Shown one piece after another: positions 49,089-59,246 of a DNA stretch of 64,000 nucleotides (within the stretch, counting starts at the first letter, position 1; each line of letters begins with the position of its first letter). The position numbers and the translations under genes were made by a program. The stretch is from Aspidiotus rigidus (Eukaryota > Arthropoda > Insecta > Hemiptera > Diaspididae), in NCBI GenBank assembly GCA_035079385.1, contig JAVHKY010000071.1, positions 1,986,001 through 2,050,000 of the forward strand, in the 5' to 3' direction. The notes beneath the pieces are model-generated. The model did not search any database and had not been told where the DNA came from. It saw only the letters and a program-made list of their open reading frames with translations.

Positions 49089-49359
49089 TAGTCTGTTCCA
49101 AGTAAGACCAGCAAAAACTAGTACGTTCCAAATAAGAAAGCCTGCTTTTGACAACAGCGCATATGGGCGATTGCTTATCAAAAGCGAGCACTCTTATTTG
49201 GAACGTACTGTACAGGCAGACCACACTGAAAAATCTTCCACGCGTCGTTCTTACAACCAATCACAGACGCCTGCGCTAAGCGTTTGGTGTGAATTTCGGA
49301 CTTCCCCTGTGATACCGCATCGTCCACAGGTTTTTGCTGGTCTTACTTGGAACAGACTA
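49089..49359. mobile_element. TIR element, 271 bp, TSD TA
   Basis: Ends TAGTCTGTTCCAAGTAAGAC and GTCTTACTTGGAACAGACTA. TA follows at 49360; its left TA (48733-48734) is separated by the 352-bp element. An inner palindrome with arms AGTACGTTCCAAATAAGA lies at about 49120-49209. Confidence 0.88.
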
Positions 49360-49408
49360 TAGGAGTAGGACAGAATGATATGCCAGCGCCTGGCGCTGTG
49401 ATGGCTTA

Positions 49409-49581
49409 TAGTCCATTTCATATAAGAACACGCTCAATTATCCGTAAGTAAGGGGGAATCCGCCAATCAGGAGAACGCGTGATAGTAGGGTATGTTATGA
49501 TTGGCTGGTAACCCCTCGCAACCCGTCGTAGAACTCAGTACTAGGGTATCTGTTAAGCGCGTTCTTATATGAAATGGACTA
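49409..49581. mobile_element. TIR element, 173 bp, TSD TA
   Basis: Ends TAGTCCATTTCATATAAGAA and TTCTTATATGAAATGGACTA, flanked by TA (49407-49408, 49582-49583). The empty site is at about 20818-20823 (ggcttagttc). End sequence resembles the neighbour at 49089. Confidence 0.92.
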
Positions 49582-49864
49582 TAGTTCTGAACTGTGTGTG
49601 TGTATTGTGTTGTGTATACGACCTTAGTACTGTGAAAACTATGAAAAGTGGGAATGAAAATTCACTCTGTTATATGTAGACCGTCGTCCCAAATCAGCGC
49701 GCGAGCCCATCACTATTAATTTATAAAACCGCGAGCGCGTAGAGCGAGGCTTTCAGGCGCGCTGTAAGTTTAGAATAACGAGCGCGAAGCGCGAGCCCGT
49801 CACTAGGAGCGCGTAGCGCGAGGCTGCCGGGCGCCGCAGGCCTAGCCGCAAGCGGCTAGTATTT

Positions 49865-51365
49865 ATATAATGAACGAAATGATAAATGTTACACGAAATA
49901 AAAAATAGTATCGCATGAGAAAATATTTTACAACCGCAATATAAATTGGCAGACCGAATGAAATAAAAACGAACGAAATATTAATATCATATCATGCACA
50001 TTTGAAAAAAGTCTGAGACCGGTAGTACTTCCGACGGAAAAATTGTTTTATAGCGGTATACACAATCATTTAAAAAAAGTTTGAGGACGGTAGCAGCTAC
50101 AAAAAAAACATAATAAATAATATAGGTACGTATTATGTAGTATGGAGAGAATAAGGCCACTTTCCAACTCGACTTTCAAACTTTCCGAGATATCTTGTCG
50201 TGATGGGCACATTAAACTTTGAAGAAGAGGCGAAGTATTGAGTGCAGCCGTCAGTCTCATGTTGCAGCACCGGCACACTTCAAGCTGTCCACTGATATGC
50301 TTCTGTCCTCATTGCGAGAGAGATAGAACGTACTTCAGAGCAAGATCAGTAGAAAAACAGCTACTGATCTTGACTTCAGAGTAGGTCCTCCTGATAGGTA
50401 TTATCTCTCAGCTTCCCTTATCTCTCTATACGTTCCTCGCAAATTTACTTCCACGTTTCTACAAGTGCTACTCTTACGTGTCATTTTATGGTTCATCTCT
50501 TCTTACTTGTCACTCTCGTTGATTTCTTAAGCAAAAAACTTTTGGTAAAATTTTGGGAAAATATGATAATATTTCGTTGAAACCTATCATTAATTTTGTG
50601 TGCAAGTTCTTTCGGGATACCGTCATTAAATTTTGCCGGGACAGATCATTTTTGCGGGCATTTATATTTCGTTTAAAAGTATTTATCATTTCGGGCTGTT
50701 TATTAGTCCCCTTTTGTATGTATCAATTTTTTGGTCAAAATTTTCAATCTTTTGTGATTTTTTGTTTTTCGTTGATGCATTTTTTTGATGTTGATTTTTT
50801 AATGTTTTTTTGGTGAAATTATTCTCAACCGCTTATGGTCTTTATTTTTTCGTGATTTTTAAATTTTTATTTCGTGAGAAAAAATCTCACCCACAATAAA
50901 TTCCACCACATGAGTCATCTTCTTGCCGTGATGTTTTGCATAATAAGACTTTTTCCCTTCTTTAGCAAAATTCTGCTGCAAAAATTAAATACATCACAAA
51001 GCGGTGGTAGCTCACCCAATTTCAAACTTTCATCTTTAAATAATTTTGCAACACACAATAAGCAAACGACGTTTATATTGCCAATACAACTTTTTAGTTT
51101 ATAATCACCATTAACGTTATAGCACGTCTGCCTTGCCCTTGACTTCTTTTCTTTTCGAAAGCAAACGAACGTCACTTCTTCCATTTTGCCCAACTGAGAA
51201 AACACTGACTGGAATTTGGTAGTGACTTTGTTACAACGTACAATACACAAACAGGTCTGTGGATGCATTACGCATACAAAAACCTTCGCATGGTAAGAAA
51301 GTTCATGCGTGGAAGAAAAGTACAGGCATATTAAGTGAAAACATGCTTCATACGTCCAGTTGCGC
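49865..51365. other. No gene recognised
   Basis: AT-rich intronic DNA. A hairpin at about 50341-50371 (AAGATCAGTAG / CTACTGATCTT) is bordered by direct copies of ACTTCAGAG. Confidence 0.5.
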
Positions 51366-51369
51366 CTTA

Positions 51370-51730
51370 AAACTTTAGAACTCGATTAAAGCCACGCTAA
51401 TGAAATTTTTTGAAAAATTTTGACGCTAGAACCTTCTAGACACAAATACCGACCTACACTGAAGAGTACGACTCGATAAATTCAGAATTCGATGAGTGAA
51501 ACCGGGAACATAAAAACCCGATTAAAGATAAGAAGGTACTTGTAAAATAAATACGTAATTTAAGAGACCTATACAGTATACAATATACCCACTATGGATG
51601 GGGAAATACATATTAAACTGCACGAAAAGAAAAAGGCGTTTGAACGAAAAACAGCAGCACGAAAAAATCATCCAAAATAATGAAATAACAAGTGGTTGTG
51701 ACAAAAAGTACAGCACACAAAATTTTCGCG
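51370..51730. repeat. Dispersed repeat, second copy of 43680-44235
   Basis: Shares TTTTGACGCTAGAACCTTCT and the poly-A-rich AACAGCAGCACGAAAAAAT region with the 43.7-kb copy. Confidence 0.7.
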
Positions 51731-51854
51731 TATGCTCACGAAAAAAATAGAAAAATACAAGAAATTTTCAGAGTGTTTTCACGAAAAATAAAATAAAATA
51801 AAACAGGAAGGAATGAACGCTTGCCCGCCGTTCAATTTTTAAATAAAGTTGACT

Positions 51855-51991
51855 TAACAAGAAAACCTTTTATTTAAACAGGCTTTAATCACCACATTTT
51901 TCCAAATTTACGACTCGAAGCGACGTTTCGAGTCGTAAATTTGAAAAAATGTGGTGATTAAAGCCTGTTTAAATAAAAAGTTTTCTTGTTA
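51855..51991. repeat. 137-bp near-perfect palindrome
   Basis: Arms of about 65 bp starting TAACAAGAAAAC and ending GTTTTCTTGTTA, with a 6-base centre (GCGACG), differ at only two or three positions. The inserted segment 51857-52020 is bounded by 14-bp direct repeats ATAAAGTTGACTTA (51843-51856, 52021-52034). Confidence 0.9.
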
Positions 51992-51992
51992 G

Positions 51993-52475
51993 TTCGTCAC
52001 CGCGAAGAAAAAGTCTGCTTATAAAGTTGACTTAGTCAGGCAGTGGTCAGAAGAACGAAATCCATATTCGAAAAATAGCACTCCATTTGTCGATGTACCA
52101 GATATTTTTTTGCCGCTATGGACTGCCTCTTATCAGTGGGCTGCAGCTGATAAAGCAATTCTGCAGCACCCTCACGAGGGAGAAAGTTGTACGGAGTGTT
52201 TTGTGGCAGCAGGAAGCAGTAAGAATTGTATTCGGGAAAAAGAAGTGTCCAAATTTCTGAGGGGCGACGACAGATGGCAAACGTTCGACGACTTCAAAGG
52301 CCGCAAATTCAGTGTCTGGACCATAGTCACCAATAGAGAAAATTTGCGGGAATCGAAATGCATACGCCCCCCTTTTTTTTTGAAAAGTTTGCAGTGTAAG
52401 CATAGGGTGGGATGTGGGCAAATTTCTGGGTCTTCCACAAAGTATACATTTGCACGCACACGTTCAATTTTGTGA
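51993..52475 (+). CDS. Unrecognised open frame (possible exon)
   Basis: The plus strand is open from 51993 to the stop at 52473-52475, about 160 codons, with no ATG at its start. The peptide is Trp-rich and of mixed, protein-like composition, for example SAYKVDLVRQWSEERNPYSK and RWQTFDDFKGRKFSVWTIVT. The last 40 codons, after a T-run near 52372, look less protein-like. No domain was recognised. It lies inside the GTPase intron on the same strand and directly follows a 137-bp palindrome whose 14-bp flanking repeat overlaps its first codons. It could be a transposon remnant, an exon of another gene or chance. Confidence 0.3.
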   Translation, partial: FVTAKKKSAYKVDLVRQWSEERNPYSKNSTPFVDVPDIFLPLWTASYQWAAADKAILQHPHEGESCTECFVAAGSSKNCIREKEVSKFLRGDDRWQTFDDFKGRKFSVWTIVTNRENLRESKCIRPPFFLKSLQCKHRVGCGQISGSSTKYTFARTRSIL

Positions 52476-52479
52476 GGGG

Positions 52480-53160
52480 AGGGGGAGGGGTGTACTCGCA
52501 AATTTTCAAATTGATGAATTGGGGATAAGATTCGAAAAAAGCGAAGCCAGCCAAACGAATTACTCGAGTTTCTCGTTCCTTGTCTCGAATGATATTTTTG
52601 CGGCCTATTCAAATGTTTTATCCGTACTCTGCTGTAGCAGCCGCCCAACGGTTAGCATTGTGTTCTACTGATGGTATCTTGAGTTTTACAGGGTCATTTG
52701 GCTATGCTCAAAGTTTGAATGGAACAAACACTACTACATCTGTTACAGCAGCTGTCTTCACTCTTTCAGCTTCTCTTCTTGTGTCAATTGATCAGTTTGT
52801 GCACCTACGAGTACCTATTAAAAAAAAAATGTTCTGGCGTACCCAAATAAATAAAGATCATGTTTCATGTCATTCACCCATTCTCCACTTAGTATAAGTC
52901 TAATTTAGAATATTTGAAGGTAATAGTTTTTGGGGACAATGAAGGCTAGTATAATGCAGGCTATAAATGCTACGAACGGACGGACGCACGCATATTTCAA
53001 AATCAGGGTAGGGATCAGGATTTCAAAATTTTTACATGTCCCAATGTTATTTGCATGGACGCACGCAAATTTTAAAATCAGGGTAGGGGTCAGAGCAAAG
53101 ATATGAAACACGTTTATCCGAATCGGCTTTTTCTCTTCCTATTCTCTTCTGACAATTTTT
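52480..53160. other. No gene recognised; direct repeat pair
   Basis: A segment with GGACGCACGCA and AATCAGGGTAGGG occurs at about 52980-53020 and 53055-53095. A 105-codon plus-strand frame at 52580-52897 has no recognised domain. Confidence 0.5.
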
Positions 53161-53248
53161 TATAATACTACATTATACTCTCTAGGTCTCCTTGCAAGAA
53201 TACGGTACTGCTCATCTGTTTCAATTACCGACTCTCCTCCTCCCGCCC

Positions 53249-53250
<2 letters not shown>

Positions 53251-53283
<33 letters not shown>
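53251..53283. repeat. (CT)n microsatellite
   Basis: About 16 copies. Confidence 0.95.
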
Positions 53284-53288
<5 letters not shown>

Positions 53289-53868
53289 CTGCGTGGTAAC
53301 AAAATACAAAATAATTCTCTGACTTTTACCAGTCCCGGAGGAAATAATTATATGCATATATAGGTATGAGGTATACAAATATTCATTTCCGATAGACCGA
53401 TATTTGTTCAATTATTCATATTCAACTGATAGATATGACATATTTTCATAGACTGATGTAGTGCAAAAAATATGATCTTTTATAAAAATCTAACACTGAA
53501 TTTATTCGGAAGGAAGTCACAGGGGCCTCAATTTGTATATGGTCCCTGGAAACAACGCGCTTAAACGCCTACAATAAAGAAACAATTCTACTACCGTATC
53601 CGCGCGAGTATAACACGCACCAGCATATAACACGCAGTAAGATTTGAGAAGTGCCCCTTGAGAATTTTTTTTGGGTTGCGAATATAACACGCACTATTAG
53701 TTTGGATATGATCGAAAGAGTAAAAATTTTATTCATTACACAGAATTTCATCACAAAAACAAAAATTGTGGGCAAATCTGGAACTGTAGGTAAACAGGTA
53801 GCAACTCGTTTCACCAATTAGACAAAAAGCTCATTTTGATGCGCGTATAACACGCTCTCACGTATAAC

Positions 53869-56182
53869 TACGGTGACCAGATTTTTTTTTTCACGAAGGA
53901 AGCACATTTTGCCTTTCGAAAAAACACTGGTGATCATTTTTTTTTTGAAAAAGAAGTACAGAGGATATAAATTACAAATTACAAATATTTTTCGGCGCTG
54001 TGAATTTTCTTGAGTAAATCATCCCTTGAGAGTAAGAATGGAAGTTTGTGTAAACCCGCATGATTTCCTTCAAAGTATCGACCTTCAATGCTGCTTTGTC
54101 CGAACTCCAGAAGTTGTTGATCACTGAAAACAGACGCTCTACTGGAGCACTCGTCGCGGGAGGCACAGCACAAATTGAACTAGAGTGAGTACATTCTCGC
54201 AACTCATGTCCATCGAAGCAAAATGTGTGAAAACTTCACGTCATCGTTCGGTGGTTATTTTATTCGCCTTGTTCCAGCCATCTATTGCTTACTTTTGAAG
54301 ACGTGAAACTTCATCAAACAGCACGTCTTCATTGATAAGAGGAAGAGAGGAAGAGAATGCGTCGACAGAGCTGACCATGTCACGCCACACAAGTGGTCTT
54401 TTCAATCTGACCCAAGCAAATAGAGCGAGTTCGCGCAAATTAGTAACCCACTTTTCCAAGTAATTTACACAGAGAATGTAAAAGTTTTCAGCTCGCTCTT
54501 GAAATTTCGTGGTCGTTCTGCTGCAAGGTAACTCGAACTTGCACAGGTAAATATTTTTCGGCTTCCCGTGCCTTCAACCTTTCGAGTAAATCAAGATAAA
54601 TCACTGCTGCATCAGTTGCGCAAACGGAGTTACCATCAACCTTCAGAATAGCTCTTCATGGAAAACCGCACTGTTCTGATGGGCGAACTATAATCACGCT
54701 TCTCCAGATGGGATTTCGAAAAATGTACGAATAATGGCTGGACAATTATTCCCAATTGACAAGAAGTATTCTTTGAGGGGTCGAAACATTTTCAAGATCC
54801 TTTCAACGGCTGGCATTAAACTTAGGAATCGTGTGCGAGAAAATGACAGCATTTTGAAATACTCCATCTGAGCAGCATCACATATTTCTTTCAGTGCTAC
54901 CACGCGAGTTGTGTGAATGTACAAAAGTTTATAAATTTTTACAACAATCACCTCCAAATCGATAGGCAAACCATCTGAAGCGTTCTGTATACAGTTTTTG
55001 ATTATGTGTGCAATACAGCCAACACCAACCATCGTTCTAGTGTTAGTCGCCGAAAGCTTCGTGTATAAATTATTAAATTGTTCTTGCCTCTTCTATGAGC
55101 TCCCCCGAAGTTCACGTTCGTGTTATCTGCAGAAAGGCCCACACACTTATCGAGAATGTTGTGAGAGTTCAGAGTTGATGCAATGTACTCAAAAAGTTGT
55201 TCTGAAGTTTCCCCCGGAAGTTCCTCCAGCTCCAGTAGTTTCGCGTCGATAGTACCTGCCTCCACATTGAAATAACGAACCATGATGGGGGCCAACTTGA
55301 TTTCTTTGTGGTTGGAACAATCAGTCATGATTGAAAAGCACTTTAGTTCCTGCAACAGTGACACCAGTGTGGCTTCGGCTTCTTCGGCGAAGACGTTCCG
55401 AGTAATGGCCATTGCTTTAGTGCGAGCAAGCGAGAACTTGGGTTCAAACAAGCTTGAAATTAGTTTAGACGTGCAATCGAGGGAACGGAAATATGGCACG
55501 TGCTTAACTGTATGATAAACAAACGTTCCTTCTTTTGCTGCTAATTTCTTACTCGCATTGCATAGAGCTGCAGGACGAAAATAAGTTGGTACAGTCCGAG
55601 ACGTGGATGCTGCTTCAAGTGCCTTAATCTGTTTCGTTTTTGTCAAGTGCTTCTCTAAGGCGGAACGACCACCATTTGATACATCAATCTCAGCTGTACA
55701 GATGGAGCAAACGACGAGACGACATGTGGATCACTAACCTTCTTCAATCGGTACATTGGGAATTGGTCTTTTAAATTGGCGTTGAACTGACCCTTCCTCC
55801 TACTCATGGTGCACTTATCAGAAATCAGTACAATGATTTGAAATAATAGCAAGCGCAAACGACTTCATATAAGGATAATGTAAGCGACGACAGCACACGA
55901 CTACCTGATACACAGTAAGCCTGCAGAACGAGTAGGTAGATCTGGTCGACATAAACAGAGCAGTGTTCTGCAAGATATAATATGAATTATGACGCTACTA
56001 CAGTACCTTCATACGTGTGCACGCTTCTGTTCTTGCTACAGTATTTTTTTTTTTTTTTTATTACGTGTTTTAACTTTGTACTCTTTCAAAAAGAACTACA
56101 ATTGGAAGTACAGATTTCATGGAAGTACATTGAGTTCAAAATATGTACTGTACTTCCAAAAGAAGTACATCTGGTCACCGTA
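53869..56182 (-). mobile_element. hAT transposon, 2.3 kb, with 8-bp target duplication
   Basis: Terminal inverted repeats TACGGTGACCAGAT (53869) and ATCTGGTCACCGTA (to 56182) are flanked by the exact 8-bp direct repeat CGTATAAC (53861-53868 and 56183-56190), the hAT signature. It interrupts the TA-flanked element at 53594-56256, in one of its TATAACACGC repeats. It encodes a transposase on the minus strand. Confidence 0.9.
53972..55807 (-). pseudogene. hAT-family transposase, frameshifted
   Basis: The minus-strand frame starts at an ATG (55807-55805) with MSRRKGQF. It continues into a BED-type zinc finger (CSIC..., ALEKHL), but a shift of two bases separates the start from the finger. The next frame (55646-55002) carries a SIMTDCSNH segment (first catalytic Asp) and SADNTNVNFGG (second Asp region). 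After another shift comes VGVGCIAHIIKN, the usual C-x-x-H block. The C-terminus PATSAPVERLFSVINN is the hAT dimerisation motif. Several stops occur around 54200-54690. The length agrees with a complete but inactivated single-exon transposase. Confidence 0.85.
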
Positions 56183-56259
56183 CGTATAACACGCAATAGG
56201 AATTTTGAACTTGTAAAAACTGGAAAATGGTGCTTGTTATACTCGCGCGGATACGGTAT

Positions 56260-56750
56260 GTCGATAATTCTCGTTTTTGACCCCTTTCTTTCGCCCACTA
56301 CTCCTTGCCGAAGGAGCCAAGATCTCGAAATCTAATAAAAAAACTTACTCAGATGAAAATAAATTTTTGGAAAAAGAATCTCATGTTGATAGGTCAAAGG
56401 ATTGACGAGATATAGATGTTTATCCAGATTTACAGTTCTATTTTAAATATATGTTTCTAGATACTTATCTATAACATTACTGCTGTTATTCAGAAGTACA
56501 CGATTTTATCTCCAGCCCTACATCCAGTTTTTGCTAAATCACAGCGTACAAAAACAGAATCAATGTATTATTGAGATACGTACAAGCGAGTGAAATGACG
56601 ATTAAATTTAAGTTGCAAAGGTTTCCCATTAGAAACGCAACGCAAGTGACGAACGTAGGGAGTCGAAACACGGCATTTTATTAAGTTTACTAAATACGTA
56701 AGGCACGGGGCGCGCGGCAAGAGAGCCGAACTAATTTTTGAAAATTGATT
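56260..56750. other. No gene recognised
   Basis: Intronic DNA between the nested transposons and the inverted repeats. A 72-codon minus frame (56568-56786) lacks a recognised domain. Confidence 0.45.
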
Positions 56751-56752
56751 TT

Positions 56753-57081
56753 TCAATGATTGTAGTAAAAACGGCTTTGCTCGCACTATAATTACTCGTA
56801 CATAAGTAAGATTGTAAACGCGATATGCAGAAACTTAGATCGACGTACTCCTCTATCATTAGTCATAACCCATGAACTTTCGGATTTTGTTTTTTCTTGT
56901 CCTTTCTTCCCTTTGATAAGCGCGTTGCTCTTCTTCATAATTATTTTGTATTCAGTTCATTTTTTAGTTGGTTCCGATGAAGACGCCGTAGAAGCGTCGA
57001 AACGTTAACCTCCTTTACAATCTTACTTGTATGTACGAGTAATTATAGTGCGAGCAAAGCCGTTTTCACTACAATCATTGT
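56753..57081. mobile_element. Inverted-repeat element with hammerhead-like core
   Basis: Arms of about 68 bp, 56753-56822 and 57013-57081, share CGGCTTTGCTCGCACTATAA and its complement. Just inside the right arm, 56975-57004 reads CCGATGA, a 5-bp stem GACGC/GCGTC, then GAAAC. This resembles terminal parts of Penelope-like elements. Confidence 0.55.
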
Positions 57082-57229
57082 TTTTCTCTGCACGAATAAA
57101 TTTTTACTACTGTTAATTTCTCAAGTTCGCGCAAAAAAAGAAACTTACGTTAGGCGTAATAGCGAATTACTTCTTTTACAAATTTAACGTGGTTCACACT
57201 TCAAGAAAGAGAGGAAAGAAAAAAAAGCT

Positions 57230-57660
57230 TTCGCAGCGTGAAGCGAAACTGACTTTTCCTATCTTATTTTCCTACATCTTTACTTCTTTTTTCCATTTTG
57301 TTCATTATTGGTTACATTATATTACTTAATCGTTTTCGTTAATGATGTAGTGGACTATCTGAAGTTGGACATGTCCATTTTTTTCTGAGATTGGATAAGT
57401 AGTTGAGTAATCCACAATTTTCCTCAAATTTCTTAGTGTTGTTTCTCAAAGAATATCAGTCTTATTATCTTAATATCATTGCATTACGTCATAGTGTATT
57501 CAATCTTATTGCTCTGTAATTTTTGTATCGATTGAACAAGTATGGTTCTTGAGTAAATCTCAAAATATAAGTAGTCCATACAGAGCCGTAAGAGCTGAAT
57601 CTCGCTTGTTTATTTTATTCGAGTCTTTTCGCTCGATGGTACCTGATGCATTGTCCACCT
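57230..57660. repeat. Adjacent copies of two dispersed repeats
   Basis: 57230-57335 is the inverse of 23325-23420. 57350-57660 matches 11500-11790 on the same strand. Confidence 0.7.
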
Positions 57661-57844
57661 ATTGGCTGTAAAAACTTCTCATTACCAGTCATATAATATG
57701 ATTGAAAAAATTCGACGTTTATTGGTACGTTAAACAAACGTTGCGCCTAAGCGATGGATTGAATAATTAGCCGCGTATTTTATAATTACCTACTGCATTA
57801 TGTAGGTATGCATAGCATTTATATTTTTTTATTCAACTATAAAA

Positions 57845-57976
57845 TATTGTATGGAACTTGTGCAAAACAGTAAAAAATGGCTACTTGTGCAATTTGCTAC
57901 CCTCGGCTTTGCCTTGGAAATCAAACTTTGCACTTGTTGGCCATTTTTCACTTTTTTGCACTAGTTGCATAATATA
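57845..57976. mobile_element. Foldback MITE-like element
   Basis: Imperfect inverted ends ATGGAACTTGTGCAAAA and TTTTTTGCACTAGTTGCAT, with inner AAAAATGGC / GCCATTTTT. Confidence 0.6.
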
Positions 57977-57979
57977 CTA

Positions 57980-58385
57980 TTCTACGTTATCGCAATAGGC
58001 TTGTAGCCTGAACACTGGGGGGTAACAAAATTTAGGTAAAGACAAAGTGGAAGTTTTATTGTCCATTTCAATTTTAGTCATTTGTTTCAATTTTTGTCAT
58101 TATCGACTTCATATATCTCACTGAATTTTCGGAAATGGACAGTCAGGTTAATACTTTGAGATTCTTTTAAATCACCAAAGTCTTATAATTTAATTTTAAT
58201 AGAGCCATGTTCCGTTCTTCTATTTAGAGTTTAATCTACCTGCTATCAATTGACTCCTTTTTGAGTCATTTCCCATAAATATCTGTATTTGAAAATTATA
58301 AAAGTATCAAAACGATAGGAAATGAATTGAACAATAGAGGAGTAAGTGGAATACCTTACATTATTATTATCGTCACAATCAGCTC
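57980..58385. other. No gene recognised
   Basis: AT-rich intronic spacer. Confidence 0.5.
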
Positions 58386-58387
58386 AT

Positions 58388-58496
58388 AACTGAGAAACAA
58401 TAAAGTTAGATATGGGAGGAGGCATGTGTAGATTATTTTATAGCAAATTATTGAAAAGTCGGTGATGCTTACGCTGCTGCGTGAGCTTTTTTTTTT
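58388..58496. repeat. Dispersed hairpin plus T-run repeat, copy 3
   Basis: Matches 36998-37098; hairpin 58467-58486 followed by ten T. It directly adjoins the 500-bp repeat. Confidence 0.88.
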
Positions 58497-58985
58497 ATTC
58501 AATCTTGTGTACTGATAATACACAACTTACAATTCCCTCCCCCTCTGAGAAAGAAACACTTTTCGCGCACAAGTTGGTAACACTCTTCATTTTCCATAGC
58601 AACATTTATTCTTTTCAACGCAGTATGGTTAACGAACTAACGTTCGACTTACCCCGCTCCAAATTTTTCTAAATTAAAATGGAAAAATCTCAAAAACTAC
58701 CAATCCGATTTTCACAAAAATGACCCTATTCCCTAGTGCAAATATAAAACTTGAATAATTCTCAATTTCATATAAATACCGTGATATAAATCGATCCAAT
58801 ACCAACCGAGAACATTCGCCCACCAATAACATACATACATACATACGTACGTATATATGAATTTGCGCCAATGTTAAAATCGTAATCCACACACTCTGAA
58901 ACGCCGAGAAAACATACCCCACACCAAAAATTGCACCGTGCGCAAGAATGCAATACCTCCTAAAGTCGGTAATAGGGGGATTAAA
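58493..58985 (-). repeat. About 500-bp dispersed repeat, copy B
   Basis: Complement of 14641-15150. Here its end runs into the hairpin/T-run unit, suggesting that unit may belong to a larger family member. Confidence 0.85.
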
Positions 58986-59246
58986 AGGGAGATAAGAATA
59001 ACTTATATTATGCGGACTATTATTGAATCGTCGGATAGTTTTTCTTTTTTTGTTCCTATATGAAAAAAAGAGAAAAAGGCAATGGGACAAAACATTGATT
59101 TTTTTATTGAAAGAAAAAATAAACTTTCTGTCTTTTTTTATGGAAGGAAATACTTACCAATCAACTAAAAGGAAATTTTGTAAATTAGATATTTTGCTTT
59201 ATAAATAATTGAGCTCTATACACAAAATGTCCTATCTTTGTTGCAG

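Larger units (their letters stand above)
47009..49859 (+). mobile_element. Helitron-like non-autonomous repeat, copy 2
   Basis: Collinear with 19427-21364. It ends GCCGCAAGCGGCTAG followed by T (49860). It carries four insertions absent from copy 1 (47911-48297, 48736-49087, 49089-49359, 49409-49581) and lacks the hAT MITE at 21024. The internal duplication of about 440 bp is present here too (47009-47430, 47431-47905). Confidence 0.6.
53594..56256. mobile_element. TA-flanked inverted-repeat element, host of a nested hAT
   Basis: The left end CCGTATCCGCGCGAGTATAA (from 53594) and its complement at the right end (to 56256) form terminal inverted repeats of about 28 bp. Both sides are flanked by TA (53592-53593 and 56257-56258), as for Tc1/mariner/pogo-class insertions. 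The outer element consists only of the two ends, with several copies of TATAACACGC. The rest is a nested hAT transposon. Confidence 0.85.
43316..59246 (+). other. 15.9-kb phase-0 intron of the GTPase gene
   Basis: The donor gtaag at 43316 and the acceptor ttgcag at 59241-59246 bound the intron. Most of its recognisable content is transposon-derived: a MULE remnant (44257-45127), a non-LTR fragment (45130-46250), a Helitron-like repeat (about 47009-49859) with four insertions, a palindrome at 51855-51991, a hAT element inside a TA-flanked element (53594-56256), and inverted repeats at 56753-57081 and 57845-57976. No GTPase-like exon was seen inside it. Confidence 0.88.

Noticed and set aside
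52116..52648. 158- and 101-codon minus-strand frames
   Set aside because: They overlap the more protein-like plus-strand frame at 51993-52475 and show no motif; treated as shadows.
54998..55515. Plus-strand frames of 84 and 77 codons
   Set aside because: Antisense shadows of the hAT transposase.
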